Below are positions 1 through 7,151 of a DNA stretch of 37,181 nucleotides, in pieces; the first letter of the stretch is position 1, and each line of letters starts with the position of its first letter. A program made the position numbers and the translations under genes. The notes under the pieces were generated by a model. The model saw nothing but the letters and a program-made list of their open reading frames with translations, ran no database searches and was not told the DNA's origin. Source of the stretch: an uncultured Hyphomicrobiales bacterium (GTDB lineage Bacteria; Pseudomonadota; Alphaproteobacteria; Rhizobiales; Devosiaceae); NCBI GenBank assembly GCA_903842455.1, contig CAIMLX010000144.1, forward strand, positions 1 through 37,181. The letters are read 5' to 3'.

Positions 1-263
1 CGGAACGTGTCGTGAGTGACATTCCGACTCTGCTGATTTCCGGCGGGTTTGATCCTGTCACACCGCCTGACAATGGTGACAGCGCCCTGGAGGGACTGAG
101 CAAAGGTCAGCATCTGGTATTCGCGAACGGCGGTCACGGAATCAGCGGTTCGCCCGGATGCGCGGCCGATATCGCCCGGGCTTTCGTGGATGACCCGGAC
201 GCACCGCTGGATACCGATTGTATGGACTCAGAAGCATTCGTGAACTGGTACATCGAAGAGTAG
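1..263 (+). CDS. alpha/beta hydrolase, C-terminal part (TAP-like domain), 5' end outside window
   Basis: The reading frame is already open at base 1 and ends with TAG at 261-263, so this is the last ~87 codons of a longer gene. The visible part matches the C-terminal cap of TAP-like alpha/beta hydrolases. It has a strand and turn reading LLISGGFDPVTPP, whose Asp is the usual third member of the triad, and a later GGHG, whose His would be the catalytic base. Two cysteines (PGCAAD and TDCMD) fit the disulfide often seen in secreted members of this family. The nucleophile Ser and any signal peptide lie upstream and cannot be seen. Substrate is unknown; secreted peptidases and esterases share this domain. 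It converges on hemB. Confidence 0.75.
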   Translation, partial: ERVVSDIPTLLISGGFDPVTPPDNGDSALEGLSKGQHLVFANGGHGISGSPGCAADIARAFVDDPDAPLDTDCMDSEAFVNWYIEE

Positions 264-344
264 CCAAGGCCGAATTGCGCAGGAAGAGGCGAGGTGTCGC
301 TGTTCCATCTCGCCTGTGCCCGCTCAGAATGCGTTCATCTCGCC

Positions 345-1355
345 TCAGCTATTGAGCAACCGAGCCGCCTCGAGCGCGAAATACGTCAGCACCCCATCGC
401 ACCCGGCCCGCTTGAAGGCCCACAGGCTCTCCATCATCGCCGCCTCGCCGTTGATCGCGCCCGCCGCGCCCGCCAGCTTCAGCATCGTGTACTCGCCCGA
501 CACCTGGTAGGCGAACACCGGCACCTCGAACGCGTCGCGCACCCGCCGCACGATATCGAGATACGGCATGCCAGGCTTCACCATAACCATGTCGGCGCCC
601 TCGGCGATGTCCTGCTCCACCTCGCGCATCGCCTCGTCGGTATTGGCGAAATCGAGCTGGTAGGTGCGCTTGTCTCCCTTGAGCCGGCTCCCCGAGCCCA
701 CTGCATCGCGGAACGGCCCGTAGAAGCTCGAGGCGTACTTGGCCGAATAGGCCATGATCGCCACCTGCTCGAACCCCTCGCCGTCGAGCGCCGCGCGGAT
801 CGCCGCCACGCGCCCGTCCATCATATCCGACGGCGCGATGATGTCGGCCCCGGCCCGCGCCTGCATCAGCGCCGCCTTCACCATCACCTCGACGGTCTCG
901 TCGTTGAGGATCTCGCCGTCGCGCACCAGCCCGTCCTGCCCGTCCGACGAATACTCGTCGAGCGCCACGTCGGTGATGAGCCCGATCGGCACCCCGGCAT
1001 CCTTGATCGCCTTCAGCGTCCGCGCCGTCAGGTTGTCGGGGTTGTGCGCCTCGCTGCCGTTCTCGTTGCGCCGCTCGTCCTGCGTATTGGGAAAGATCGC
1101 CAGCGCCGGAATGCCCTCGGCCGCCGCCGCCTTCGCCACCTCGACCGCCAGGTCCACCGACACCCGCTCCACCCCCGGCATGGTCCGGATCAGCGTGCGC
1201 GTGTTCACCCCGTCCTCGATGAAGATCGGCAGCACGAAGTCTGCCGGTGTCAGCACCGTCTCGCGCAGCATGTCGCGCATCCAGCCGGTGCGCCGCAGCC
1301 GCCGCTGCCGCCGGCCATCGAGAAAGCTCATGTCGTGCTTTTTCCAGTTGGGCAT
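345..1355 (-). CDS. hemB: delta-aminolevulinic acid dehydratase (porphobilinogen synthase)
   Basis: HemB condenses two 5-aminolevulinate molecules to porphobilinogen, the second common step of tetrapyrrole synthesis, in the cytosol. The 336-residue product has the family's usual length. The two active-site lysines are visible: K206 in AYSAKYASS and K260 in VMVKPGMP, where K260 forms the Schiff base. At the metal site, where zinc enzymes carry three cysteines, this protein has A131, D133 and D141 in DVALDEYSSDGQDG. It therefore belongs to the aspartate-rich, Mg-type group common in alphaproteobacteria. I chose the ATG at 1355 (MPNWKKHDMSF), which has AAGGAG 11 bases upstream. The frame stays open far upstream but that part has no family similarity. 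An ATG at 1331 is an alternative. Confidence 0.95.
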   Translation of the reverse strand: MPNWKKHDMSFLDGRRQRRLRRTGWMRDMLRETVLTPADFVLPIFIEDGVNTRTLIRTMPGVERVSVDLAVEVAKAAAAEGIPALAIFPNTQDERRNENGSEAHNPDNLTARTLKAIKDAGVPIGLITDVALDEYSSDGQDGLVRDGEILNDETVEVMVKAALMQARAGADIIAPSDMMDGRVAAIRAALDGEGFEQVAIMAYSAKYASSFYGPFRDAVGSGSRLKGDKRTYQLDFANTDEAMREVEQDIAEGADMVMVKPGMPYLDIVRRVRDAFEVPVFAYQVSGEYTMLKLAGAAGAINGEAAMMESLWAFKRAGCDGVLTYFALEAARLLNS

Positions 1356-1484
1356 GGCGGGGCAGGCTCCTTGCGAACAGACTGGCGTCTTCCTATCCCC
1401 CTGCCCGTCCCTAGCCAAGGGACCTGCAGGCGACTTCGTCGTCCCAGCTTGTCGCACCGCCCCGGCGCCTGCTAAGCCCTCGGG

Positions 1485-1868
1485 ATGGATTTCAAGAGCG
1501 AACTCGCCGGCCGCTACATCCGCATCGTCGCGATCATCGCGCTGCTGCTGGGGCTCAGCGATGCCGCCCGCCTGCTCGGCGTATCCTCCGGCGCCCAAAG
1601 CCCGATCACCGAACTCGGCCCCACCGCCTTTGCCTATCTCGCGGTGTTCTGCCTCGCCCGGCTGTTCGCTGCGGTCGGCCTGTGGATCAGGGCCAGCTGG
1701 GGCGCCGTGCTGCTCGGCATCGCCACCACGATCGAACTGCTGCTCTACCTGTTCGGCAACCCGGACGTTACCATTTCGGCGCTCGGCTTCGCCATCCGGC
1801 TGGTGCTTCTGGTCAGCGTCGCCGCCCTGCTCTTCCTGAGCTTCCGGATGCGTCGGGCGCACGACTGA
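1485..1868 (+). CDS. DUF6163 family small membrane protein
   Basis: This 127-residue protein has about four hydrophobic segments: residues ~12-30, ~45-65, ~70-90 and ~100-120. It ends in a short basic-acidic tail (FRMRRAHD). The position between hemB and ldtR matches the DUF6163 family found beside ldtR in Rhizobiales and Liberibacter; the family name rests on that context plus the topology. Function is unknown. It is transcribed away from hemB, with 129 bases between the two starts, so a divergent promoter region is likely. No strong Shine-Dalgarno precedes the ATG. Confidence 0.7.
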   Translation: MDFKSELAGRYIRIVAIIALLLGLSDAARLLGVSSGAQSPITELGPTAFAYLAVFCLARLFAAVGLWIRASWGAVLLGIATTIELLLYLFGNPDVTISALGFAIRLVLLVSVAALLFLSFRMRRAHD

Positions 1869-1897
1869 ACGCCCGCGTCCCGGCCTGTCGAGGCTCT

Positions 1898-1940
1898 GGT
1901 AACTTACGATTCAGGTTACAATTTCCTGACCCTTGGTTAC
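1898..1940. repeat. repeated GGTTAC/GGTAAC hexamers upstream of ldtR
   Basis: GGTAAC at 1898-1903 is followed by GGTTAC at 1914-1919 and again at 1935-1940. The two GGTTAC copies are exactly 21 bases apart, two helical turns, and the first hexamer is the inverted form. The stretch is AT-rich relative to its surroundings and lies ~140-180 bases upstream of the ldtR start. This could be a regulator-binding array. Which protein binds, if any, is unknown. Confidence 0.3.
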
Positions 1941-2081
1941 CTCTCGTAAAGCCAAATTCCGCAACTTTTTCCGTAAGATAGTTTTAAGTGTGCGGCTTAA
2001 GTCCATCTTATTTGGGGCCCCCTAGATTGGCCCTATGAGACGCGGATAACCGCGCAGCGACGACAGGACAGTGAGGCAAAA

Positions 2082-2594
2082 ATGGCAATCAAATCCAACG
2101 CTGCAGAGGCGATGGTTCCGACGGCAGAAACCCTGGCGCTTAAGCCGCTCTACCTCGAGGCCGTGAGCCGCGTGGAGCGTCTTCACCGCCGCCTGCTCGA
2201 CCTGATCAAGGACGAGTTCGACCGCATGGGGTGGGACGACATCAACCCGGTCCAGGCGCTGCTGATGTTCAACATCGGCGACGCCGAGATGACCGCCGGC
2301 GAACTGCGCAGCCGCGGCTACTACCTGGGCTCCAACGTCTCGTACAACCTCAAGAAGCTGGTCGAGACCGGCTACATCTTCCAGGAACGCTCCCGCGCCG
2401 ACCGCCGCTCGGTCCGCATCCGCCTCACCCCCAAGGGCGAGGAAGTGGCCGAGGTGATCGACGAACTCTACGATCGTCACCTCAAGTCGATCGAGAAGGT
2501 CGGTGGCCTCAACCTCGAGGCCTTCGAGAACCTGAACAAGGCCCTCGGCCGCCTCGAGCGCTTCTGGGTCGATCAGATCCTCTACAAGCTCTGA
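2082..2594 (+). CDS. ldtR: MarR-family transcriptional regulator LdtR
   Basis: The 170-residue product is a winged-helix MarR regulator with helical dimerisation ends. Residues ~65-115 carry the DNA-binding part: MTAGELRSRGYYLGSNVSYNLKKLVETGYI is the helix-turn-helix, and RADRRSVRIRLTPKGEEV is the wing. The next gene encodes an L,D-transpeptidase. The same pair (ldtR with ldtP) is known from Liberibacter and rhizobia, where LdtR activates the transpeptidase gene and affects osmotic tolerance. The ATG at 2082 is preceded by GAGG at a good distance. The gene is followed by a strong terminator, so the transpeptidase needs its own promoter. Assignment is by sequence type plus synteny. Confidence 0.88.
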   Translation: MAIKSNAAEAMVPTAETLALKPLYLEAVSRVERLHRRLLDLIKDEFDRMGWDDINPVQALLMFNIGDAEMTAGELRSRGYYLGSNVSYNLKKLVETGYIFQERSRADRRSVRIRLTPKGEEVAEVIDELYDRHLKSIEKVGGLNLEAFENLNKALGRLERFWVDQILYKL

Positions 2595-2638
2595 GCCACT
2601 CCAACGCTTTGTGGCCTCCGGATCACAATTCGTTCAGC

Positions 2639-2670
2639 AAACGCCGGCCTTAAGCCGGCGTTTCTTATTT
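2639..2670 (+). terminator. rho-independent terminator of ldtR
   Basis: A perfect 10-base-pair stem, AAACGCCGGC (2639-2648) with GCCGGCGTTT (2654-2663), closes a five-base loop. It is followed by the T-rich run TTTCTTATTT. It lies 44 bases after the ldtR stop and separates ldtR from the transpeptidase gene. Confidence 0.9.
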
Positions 2671-2689
2671 ACGCCCAAAATGGCGCTAT

Positions 2690-2750
2690 TGGATCAATCC
2701 ATATGCAGGGCTCCCGAACCCGGCAAGTTCCCAGAGTCGCGCATTTGCGC
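2690..2750. promoter_or_regulatory. two candidate operator palindromes upstream of the L,D-transpeptidase
   Basis: Between the ldtR terminator and the transpeptidase start there are two short inverted repeats: TGGAT-CA-ATCCA at 2690-2701 and GCGCA-TT-TGCGC at 2739-2750. Their centres are about 49 bases apart. MarR proteins bind inverted repeats, and LdtR is the adjacent regulator, so these are reasonable candidate sites. I do not remember the published LdtR consensus well enough to claim a match. Binding is inference. Confidence 0.35.
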
Positions 2751-2865
2751 AGCGTTCATCCGGCGGCCGGCAGGCAAGTCAAACCTGCTTGACCGCATTG
2801 GAGGCGACCCGGGGGCGATGCTAGAAGGAGGCCCAGACCTTTTGGTACGAATTTCGGGTGACTAG

Positions 2866-4125
2866 ATGCGGCTCAATCGGCGCAACCTGCTGACTTCCAT
2901 GGCGACTGTCGGGGCTGGCCTTGCCATGCCGTCGATCGTGCGCGCCCAGGATGGCTTCTGGGACGATCTCAATCGCTCCCGCATGATGAAGGACACCGAC
3001 ACCGCGGGCAACACTGCCACGGCCAAGGCCCTCATCGACACCATCGAGCCGATCCTCAGCTACGATACCGCCTATAACCTGCAGGCCGCCATCGCCAACT
3101 ACGAGGCGTTCGTCCAGGCCAACGGCAACTGGGACGAGCCGACCCGCGAAATGTTCGCGCTCAAGCTGGGCGACAACAAGAAGTCCGTCGCCGGGCTGAA
3201 GCGCCGCCTCATGATCAATGGCGACATGCCGCTCGAAAAGAAGATTTCGAACGAGTTCGATGGCGCCCTCGATGCCGCCGTTCGCCTGTTCCAGGCCCGC
3301 CACGGCCTCGTCATCAACGGCCAGGTCGACGAGGCGACGTTTTACGCCCTCGCCGTGCCGGCCGATTACCGGTTGAACCAGCTCCGCCTCAATGCCCAGC
3401 GCATCCAGTACTGGGCCGAGGCCCTCTCGGACCGCTACGTGTGCGTCAACATTCCGGCCGCCACCGTCGAAGCGGTCGAGGGCAGCCAGGTGGTGCAGCG
3501 CCACAACTCGGTGGTCGGCAAGGTCGATCGGGCCACCCCGATCCTCAACTCCAAGATCTTCCAGGTGAAGTTCAACCCCTACTGGACGGTGCCCAAGAGC
3601 ATCATCGAGAAGGACCTGATCAAGTACATGAACGAGGATCCGGAATACCTCACCAAGTTCCGCATCCGCATCTTCGACGGCAAGGGCAACGAGATTCCGC
3701 CCAGCCAGCTCGACTGGTCGACCAACGAGGCCGTCAAGTACACTTTCCGGCAGGATCCGGGCGGCGAGAACTCGATGGGCCACTGCAAGGTGGATTTCTA
3801 CAACAAGCACGACGTCTACATGCACGACACGCCGCAGAAGGCGCTGTTCGGCGAGAACGCCCGCTTCCATTCCTCCGGCTGCATGCGCTGCGAGAACATC
3901 GAGGAACTGGTGGCCTGGCTGCTGCGCGACAATGGCGGCTGGGATGTGACCAGCGTCCAGAATGCCTGGGCGCAGGGCGTGCGCGAGGACATCAAGCTGA
4001 ACGTGCAGGTGCCCATCCACACCACCTACATCACCGCCTGGGCCAACCGCCAGGGCACCGTGAGCTTCCGCGACGACGTCTACCAGTACGACGCGCAGGG
4101 CATCACCGCCTTCTCGGACGCCTGA
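2866..4125 (+). CDS. ldtP: YkuD-type L,D-transpeptidase (LdtP-like), exported
   Basis: The enzyme would make 3-3 cross-links in peptidoglycan or attach proteins to it in the periplasm. The 419-residue product starts with MRLNRRNLLTSMATVGAG and reaches an AQD cleavage region near residue 27-29. The paired arginines suggest a Tat-like signal. A peptidoglycan-binding-like segment (FDGALDAAVRLFQARHGLVINGQVD in outline) covers ~125-155. The YkuD catalytic domain follows, with H320 and the S336-S337-G338-C339-M-R motif; Cys339 is the nucleophile. The start at 2866 is preceded only by a weak GGGTG. A better AGGAGG lies at 2825-2830, too far upstream to serve it. Context (ldtR upstream) supports the LdtP name. 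Confidence 0.88.
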   Translation: MRLNRRNLLTSMATVGAGLAMPSIVRAQDGFWDDLNRSRMMKDTDTAGNTATAKALIDTIEPILSYDTAYNLQAAIANYEAFVQANGNWDEPTREMFALKLGDNKKSVAGLKRRLMINGDMPLEKKISNEFDGALDAAVRLFQARHGLVINGQVDEATFYALAVPADYRLNQLRLNAQRIQYWAEALSDRYVCVNIPAATVEAVEGSQVVQRHNSVVGKVDRATPILNSKIFQVKFNPYWTVPKSIIEKDLIKYMNEDPEYLTKFRIRIFDGKGNEIPPSQLDWSTNEAVKYTFRQDPGGENSMGHCKVDFYNKHDVYMHDTPQKALFGENARFHSSGCMRCENIEELVAWLLRDNGGWDVTSVQNAWAQGVREDIKLNVQVPIHTTYITAWANRQGTVSFRDDVYQYDAQGITAFSDA

Positions 4126-4130
4126 CCGCC

Positions 4131-4385
4131 ATGGCCGGGCGAGACGACACCCCGTCCGGCCAGCAACACTCCGAGCAGCGAGTCTTTTTCGAGTTCACCC
4201 GGCTCGGCCAGCAAGTCCGCGTCGCCGCCATCGACGAGGCGACCGGCACCGAGGTGGTCATCATCTGCCCGCCGCAACTCGGCCAGCCGCAGATGCAGCG
4301 CATGGCGCTCCAGAAGCTCCGCCACAAGCTCGGCCTCCCCCAGGACCCACCGCCCCCGCCTGTTCGTTCGGGCAAGTACGCCTGA
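4131..4385 (+). CDS. DUF6898-like small cytosolic protein
   Basis: An 84-residue protein starts five bases after the transpeptidase stop, so the two are probably co-transcribed and translated in sequence. The core RVFFEFTRLGQQVRVAAID followed by GTEVVIICP and a C-terminal helix (MQRMALQKLRHKL) resembles DUF6898. Small alphaproteobacterial proteins of that family have sometimes been misnamed after a neighbouring enzyme. There is no signal peptide or membrane segment. The tail is proline-rich (QDPPPPPVR). Function is unknown. The family call is from memory of the pattern only. Confidence 0.6.
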   Translation: MAGRDDTPSGQQHSEQRVFFEFTRLGQQVRVAAIDEATGTEVVIICPPQLGQPQMQRMALQKLRHKLGLPQDPPPPPVRSGKYA

Positions 4386-4439
4386 TCGGAGCGCCGCGCC
4401 GGTAGCACCCGCGCCAAGCGTCAGGCCCCCCGCGATCTC

Positions 4440-4457
4440 ATGCAAATGACTTGCAAC
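4440..4457. promoter_or_regulatory. Mur-like operator, box 1, upstream of sitA
   Basis: TGCAA-ATGAC-TTGCA at 4441-4455 is a perfect 5+5 inverted repeat around five bases, with A on each outer side. TGCAAAT-type half-sites are characteristic of the manganese-responsive Fur-family repressor Mur at alphaproteobacterial sit and mntH promoters. Box 1 lies ~60-75 bases upstream of the chosen sitA start. The regulator gene itself is not in the window. Confidence 0.65.
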
Positions 4458-4459
4458 AG

Positions 4460-4477
4460 CATGGTACCCGTGCCATG
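4460..4477. promoter_or_regulatory. imperfect palindrome between the two Mur-like boxes
   Basis: CATGGTACCCGTGCCATG pairs at seven of nine positions and sits exactly between the two Mur-like boxes. It could be a third protein-binding site or an RNA hairpin near the transcript start. Nothing in the sequence decides which. Confidence 0.3.
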
Positions 4478-4481
4478 TTCC

Positions 4482-4498
4482 TGCAACTCATTCGCAAA
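4482..4498. promoter_or_regulatory. Mur-like operator, box 2, upstream of sitA
   Basis: TGCAA-CTCAT-TCGCA at 4482-4496 reads TGCGA-ATGAG-TTGCA on the other strand. It differs from box 1 at two of 15 positions, one in an arm and one in the spacer. The box centres are 41 bases apart, about four helical turns, so both would face the same side of the DNA. Box 2 ends 17 bases before the sitA start, where a bound repressor would block the promoter or transcript start. Confidence 0.6.
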
Positions 4499-4513
4499 TT
4501 GGACCATTCCGCA

Positions 4514-5413
4514 ATGCAGACCGTCTGGCGCAGTCTCCTCGCCGCCGCGGCCACCGCGATCCTGCTGGTGTCCGCTTCCCCGTCCCTCGCTCAGGCAAAG
4601 TTCAAGGCCGTTACCACCTTCACCGTCATCGCCGACATCGCTCGCAACGTCGCGGGCGACGCGGCCGACGTGGAGTCGATCACCCGGCCCGGCGCCGAGA
4701 TCCACAACTACCAGCCCACCCCCGGTGACATCCAGCGCGCCCAGGGCGCCAACCTCGTCCTCTGGAACGGCCTCAACCTCGAACTCTGGTTCGAGCGTTT
4801 CCTGCGCAACCTGCGCGATGTCCCGAGCGTCGTGGTGTCCGATGGCGTCGAGCCCATCGGCATCTCCGACGGCCCCTACACCGGCAAGCCGAACCCGCAC
4901 GCCTGGATGTCCCCCGTCTCCGCCCTGATATACGTCGACAACATCCGAGACGCCTTCATGCAGTACGACCCCGCCAACGCCGAGACCTACCGGGCCAATG
5001 CCGAGGCCTACAAGGCGCGCATCCAGTCGACCATCGAGCCCATCAAGGCCCAACTCGCCGCCATCCCGGAGGAGAAGCGCTGGCTCGTCACCTCCGAGGG
5101 CGCCTTCTCCTACCTCGCCCGCGATTTCGGCCTCCGCGAACTCTACCTCTGGCCCATCAATGCCGACCAGCAGGGCTCGCCCCAGCAGGTGCGCAACGTC
5201 ATCGACGCGGTGCGCGCCAACGCCATCGGCGTCATCTTCTCCGAAAGCACCATCTCGCCCGACCCCGCCCAGCAGGTCGCCCGCGAAACCGGCATCCGCT
5301 ATGGCGGCGTGCTCTATGTCGACTCCCTGACCGAGGCCGACGGCCCGGTGCCCACCTATCTCGACCTGCTCCGTGTCACCTCCGAAACCATCGCGGCGGG
5401 GCTCGCCCCGTGA
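4514..5413 (+). CDS. sitA: manganese/iron ABC transporter substrate-binding protein
   Basis: This is the periplasmic metal-capturing subunit of a cluster A-I ABC importer. The 299-residue precursor opens with a signal peptide (about residues 1-28, hydrophobic [12 protein letters not shown], likely cut near AQA-KF). The four metal ligands can be placed: H64 (EIHNYQP), H129 (NPHAWMS), E195 (TSEGAFSY) and D270 (YVDSLT). The Glu at the third position is typical of PsaA/MntA/SitA, which bind Mn or Fe; zinc-binding ZnuA has His there. The ATG at 4514 starts a complete signal peptide. ATGs at 4451 and 4475 are in frame but fall inside the operator boxes or between them. It is the first gene of sitABCD, and its stop overlaps the sitB start. 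Confidence 0.9.
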   Translation: MQTVWRSLLAAAATAILLVSASPSLAQAKFKAVTTFTVIADIARNVAGDAADVESITRPGAEIHNYQPTPGDIQRAQGANLVLWNGLNLELWFERFLRNLRDVPSVVVSDGVEPIGISDGPYTGKPNPHAWMSPVSALIYVDNIRDAFMQYDPANAETYRANAEAYKARIQSTIEPIKAQLAAIPEEKRWLVTSEGAFSYLARDFGLRELYLWPINADQQGSPQQVRNVIDAVRANAIGVIFSESTISPDPAQQVARETGIRYGGVLYVDSLTEADGPVPTYLDLLRVTSETIAAGLAP

Positions 5414-6285
5414 CCACCGTCTCCCAGGATGGCATCGTCGTCAGCCATGCCACCGTCACCTACCGCAACGGCCACACCGCCCTGCGCGACGCCAGCTTCA
5501 CCAGCCCCACCGGCTCGATCACCGCGCTGGTGGGTGTCAACGGTTCGGGCAAGTCCACCCTGTTCAAGGCCATCATGGGCTTCGTCCGGCTGGCCCGCGG
5601 CGACATCTCCGTCCTCGGCATGCCGGTCGCCCAGGCGCTGCGGCAGAACATCGTGGCCTACGTGCCGCAGAGCGAGGAAGTCGACTGGAATTTCCCCGTC
5701 CTCGTCGAGGACGTGGTGATGATGGGCCGCTACGGCCACATGAACTGGCTCCGCATGGCCCGCCCCGCTGACCACGCCGCCGTCGCCACCGCGCTCGACC
5801 GCGTCGGCATGACCGAATACCGCAAGCGCCAGATTGGCGAACTCTCCGGCGGCCAGCGCAAGCGCGTCTTCCTCGCCCGCGCCCTAGCGCAGGATGCCCG
5901 CGTCATCCTGCTCGACGAGCCCTTCACCGGCGTCGACGTCAAGACCGAGGACGCCATCATCACCCTCCTGCGCGACCTGCGCGACGAAGGCCGCGTGATG
6001 CTCGTCTCCACCCACAACCTCGGCAGCGTGCCCGAGTTCTGCGACCGCACCGTGCTGCTCCGCAACACCGTCCTCGCCTACGGCCCCACTCCCGAAACCT
6101 TCACCCAGGAAAACCTCACCCTCGCCTTCGGCGGCGTCCTGCGCCACTTCGTGCTCGGTGGCGCCGAACTCCACGACGATGCCGACACCCGCCGCATGAC
6201 CGTGCTCACCGACGACGAGCGCCCGCTCGTCTTTTACGGCGAGGACAGCGCCATGCAGCGCCGCCCGCACGAGGACGACAAGTAA
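5410..6285 (+). CDS. sitB: manganese/iron ABC transporter ATP-binding protein
   Basis: The 291-residue cytosolic ATPase drives the SitABCD importer. Walker A is GVNGSGKST at residues 42-50, the Q-loop is [10 protein letters not shown], the ABC signature LSGGQRKRV starts near 145, Walker B is VILLDEP near 165, and the switch His is in STHNLG. QSEEVDW is a common form of the Q-loop in Mn/Zn-type ATPases. Translation starts with GTG at 5410 inside GTGA, which also contains the sitA stop, so the two are translationally coupled. The C-terminal ~40 residues after the ATPase fold ([18 protein letters not shown] and beyond) are charged and form an extension of unknown role. Confidence 0.93.
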   Translation: MTTVSQDGIVVSHATVTYRNGHTALRDASFTSPTGSITALVGVNGSGKSTLFKAIMGFVRLARGDISVLGMPVAQALRQNIVAYVPQSEEVDWNFPVLVEDVVMMGRYGHMNWLRMARPADHAAVATALDRVGMTEYRKRQIGELSGGQRKRVFLARALAQDARVILLDEPFTGVDVKTEDAIITLLRDLRDEGRVMLVSTHNLGSVPEFCDRTVLLRNTVLAYGPTPETFTQENLTLAFGGVLRHFVLGGAELHDDADTRRMTVLTDDERPLVFYGEDSAMQRRPHEDDK

Positions 6286-7151
6286 TGGAAGTCCTGCTCG
6301 AACCGTTCGGCTACGGTTACATGTTCAATGCCATGTGGGTCTCGGCGCTGGTCGGCGCCGTCTGCGCCTTCCTCTCCTGCTACTTGATGCTGAAAGGCTG
6401 GTCGCTGATCGGCGACGCGCTGAGCCACGCCATCGTCCCCGGCGTCGCCGGCGCCTACATGCTCGGCCTGCCCTTCGCGCTTGGCGCCTTCTTCTCGGGC
6501 GGCCTCGCCGCCGCCGCCATGCTGTTCCTCAACCAGCGCACCAAGCTGCGCGAGGACGCCATCATCGGGCTGATCTTCTCGTCCTTCTTCGGCCTCGGCC
6601 TGTTCATGGTGTCGATCTCGCCGACTTCGGTGAACATCCAGACCATCGTGCTCGGCAACATCCTCGCCATCACCCCCGAGGATACGCTGCAGCTCGCCAT
6701 CATCGGCGTCGTCTCCCTCGTGATCCTGCTGGCCAAGTGGCGCGACCTGATGGTGGTGTTCTTCGACGAGAACCACGCCCGCTCGATCGGCCTCAACCCC
6801 ACCCTGCTACGCGCCCTCTTCTTCACCCTCCTCGCCGCATGCACCGTGGCTGCGCTCCAGACCGTCGGCGCCTTCCTCGTCATTTGCATGGTGGTGACGC
6901 CCGGCGCCACGGCCTACCTCCTCACCGACCGCTTCCCGCGCCTCCTCGCGCTCGCGGTCGTGCTGGGCGCCGTCACCAGCTTCCTCGGCGCCTACCTGAG
7001 CTACTTCCTCGATGGCGCCACCGGCGGCCTCATCGTCGTGCTGCAGACGGCGCTGTTCCTCGCCGCCTTCATCTTCGCCCCCCGCCACGGCCTGCTCGCC
7101 GCTCGTCGGCGGGCTGCCCGCACCATCGCGGAGACCACCGATGGCGTTTGA
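6285..7151 (+). CDS. sitC: manganese/iron ABC transporter permease, first subunit
   Basis: A 288-residue inner-membrane protein of the ABC-3 permease family, with about eight hydrophobic segments. The family hallmark LKGWSLIGDALSHAIVPGVAGAYM is near residue 40. The cytoplasmic contact loop FFDENHARSIGLN near residue 160 is where the ATPase docks. The start codon shares one base with the sitB stop (TAATG). It pairs with SitD as a probable heterodimer. Two separate permease genes with one ATPase gene is the sitABCD layout, as opposed to znuABC with one permease. Confidence 0.92.
   Translation: MEVLLEPFGYGYMFNAMWVSALVGAVCAFLSCYLMLKGWSLIGDALSHAIVPGVAGAYMLGLPFALGAFFSGGLAAAAMLFLNQRTKLREDAIIGLIFSSFFGLGLFMVSISPTSVNIQTIVLGNILAITPEDTLQLAIIGVVSLVILLAKWRDLMVVFFDENHARSIGLNPTLLRALFFTLLAACTVAALQTVGAFLVICMVVTPGATAYLLTDRFPRLLALAVVLGAVTSFLGAYLSYFLDGATGGLIVVLQTALFLAAFIFAPRHGLLAARRRAARTIAETTDGV

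Noticed and set aside
287-315. Hairpin AGGCGAG...CTCGCCT between the hydrolase and hemB genes
   Set aside because: Only seven base pairs, a 15-base loop and no T-run; not convincing as a terminator.
1356-1862. Open frame extending hemB upstream by 169 codons
   Set aside because: It has Asp/Gln/Gly-rich composition typical of antisense frames, it overlaps the DUF6163 gene on the other strand, and no HemB protein has such an extension.
1984-2002. CtrA-like TTAA...TTAA pair before ldtR
   Set aside because: The spacing is nine bases and CtrA sites need seven.
2611-2865. 84-codon open frame between ldtR and the transpeptidase
   Set aside because: It spans the terminator and the candidate operators, has no Shine-Dalgarno and no recognisable protein pattern.
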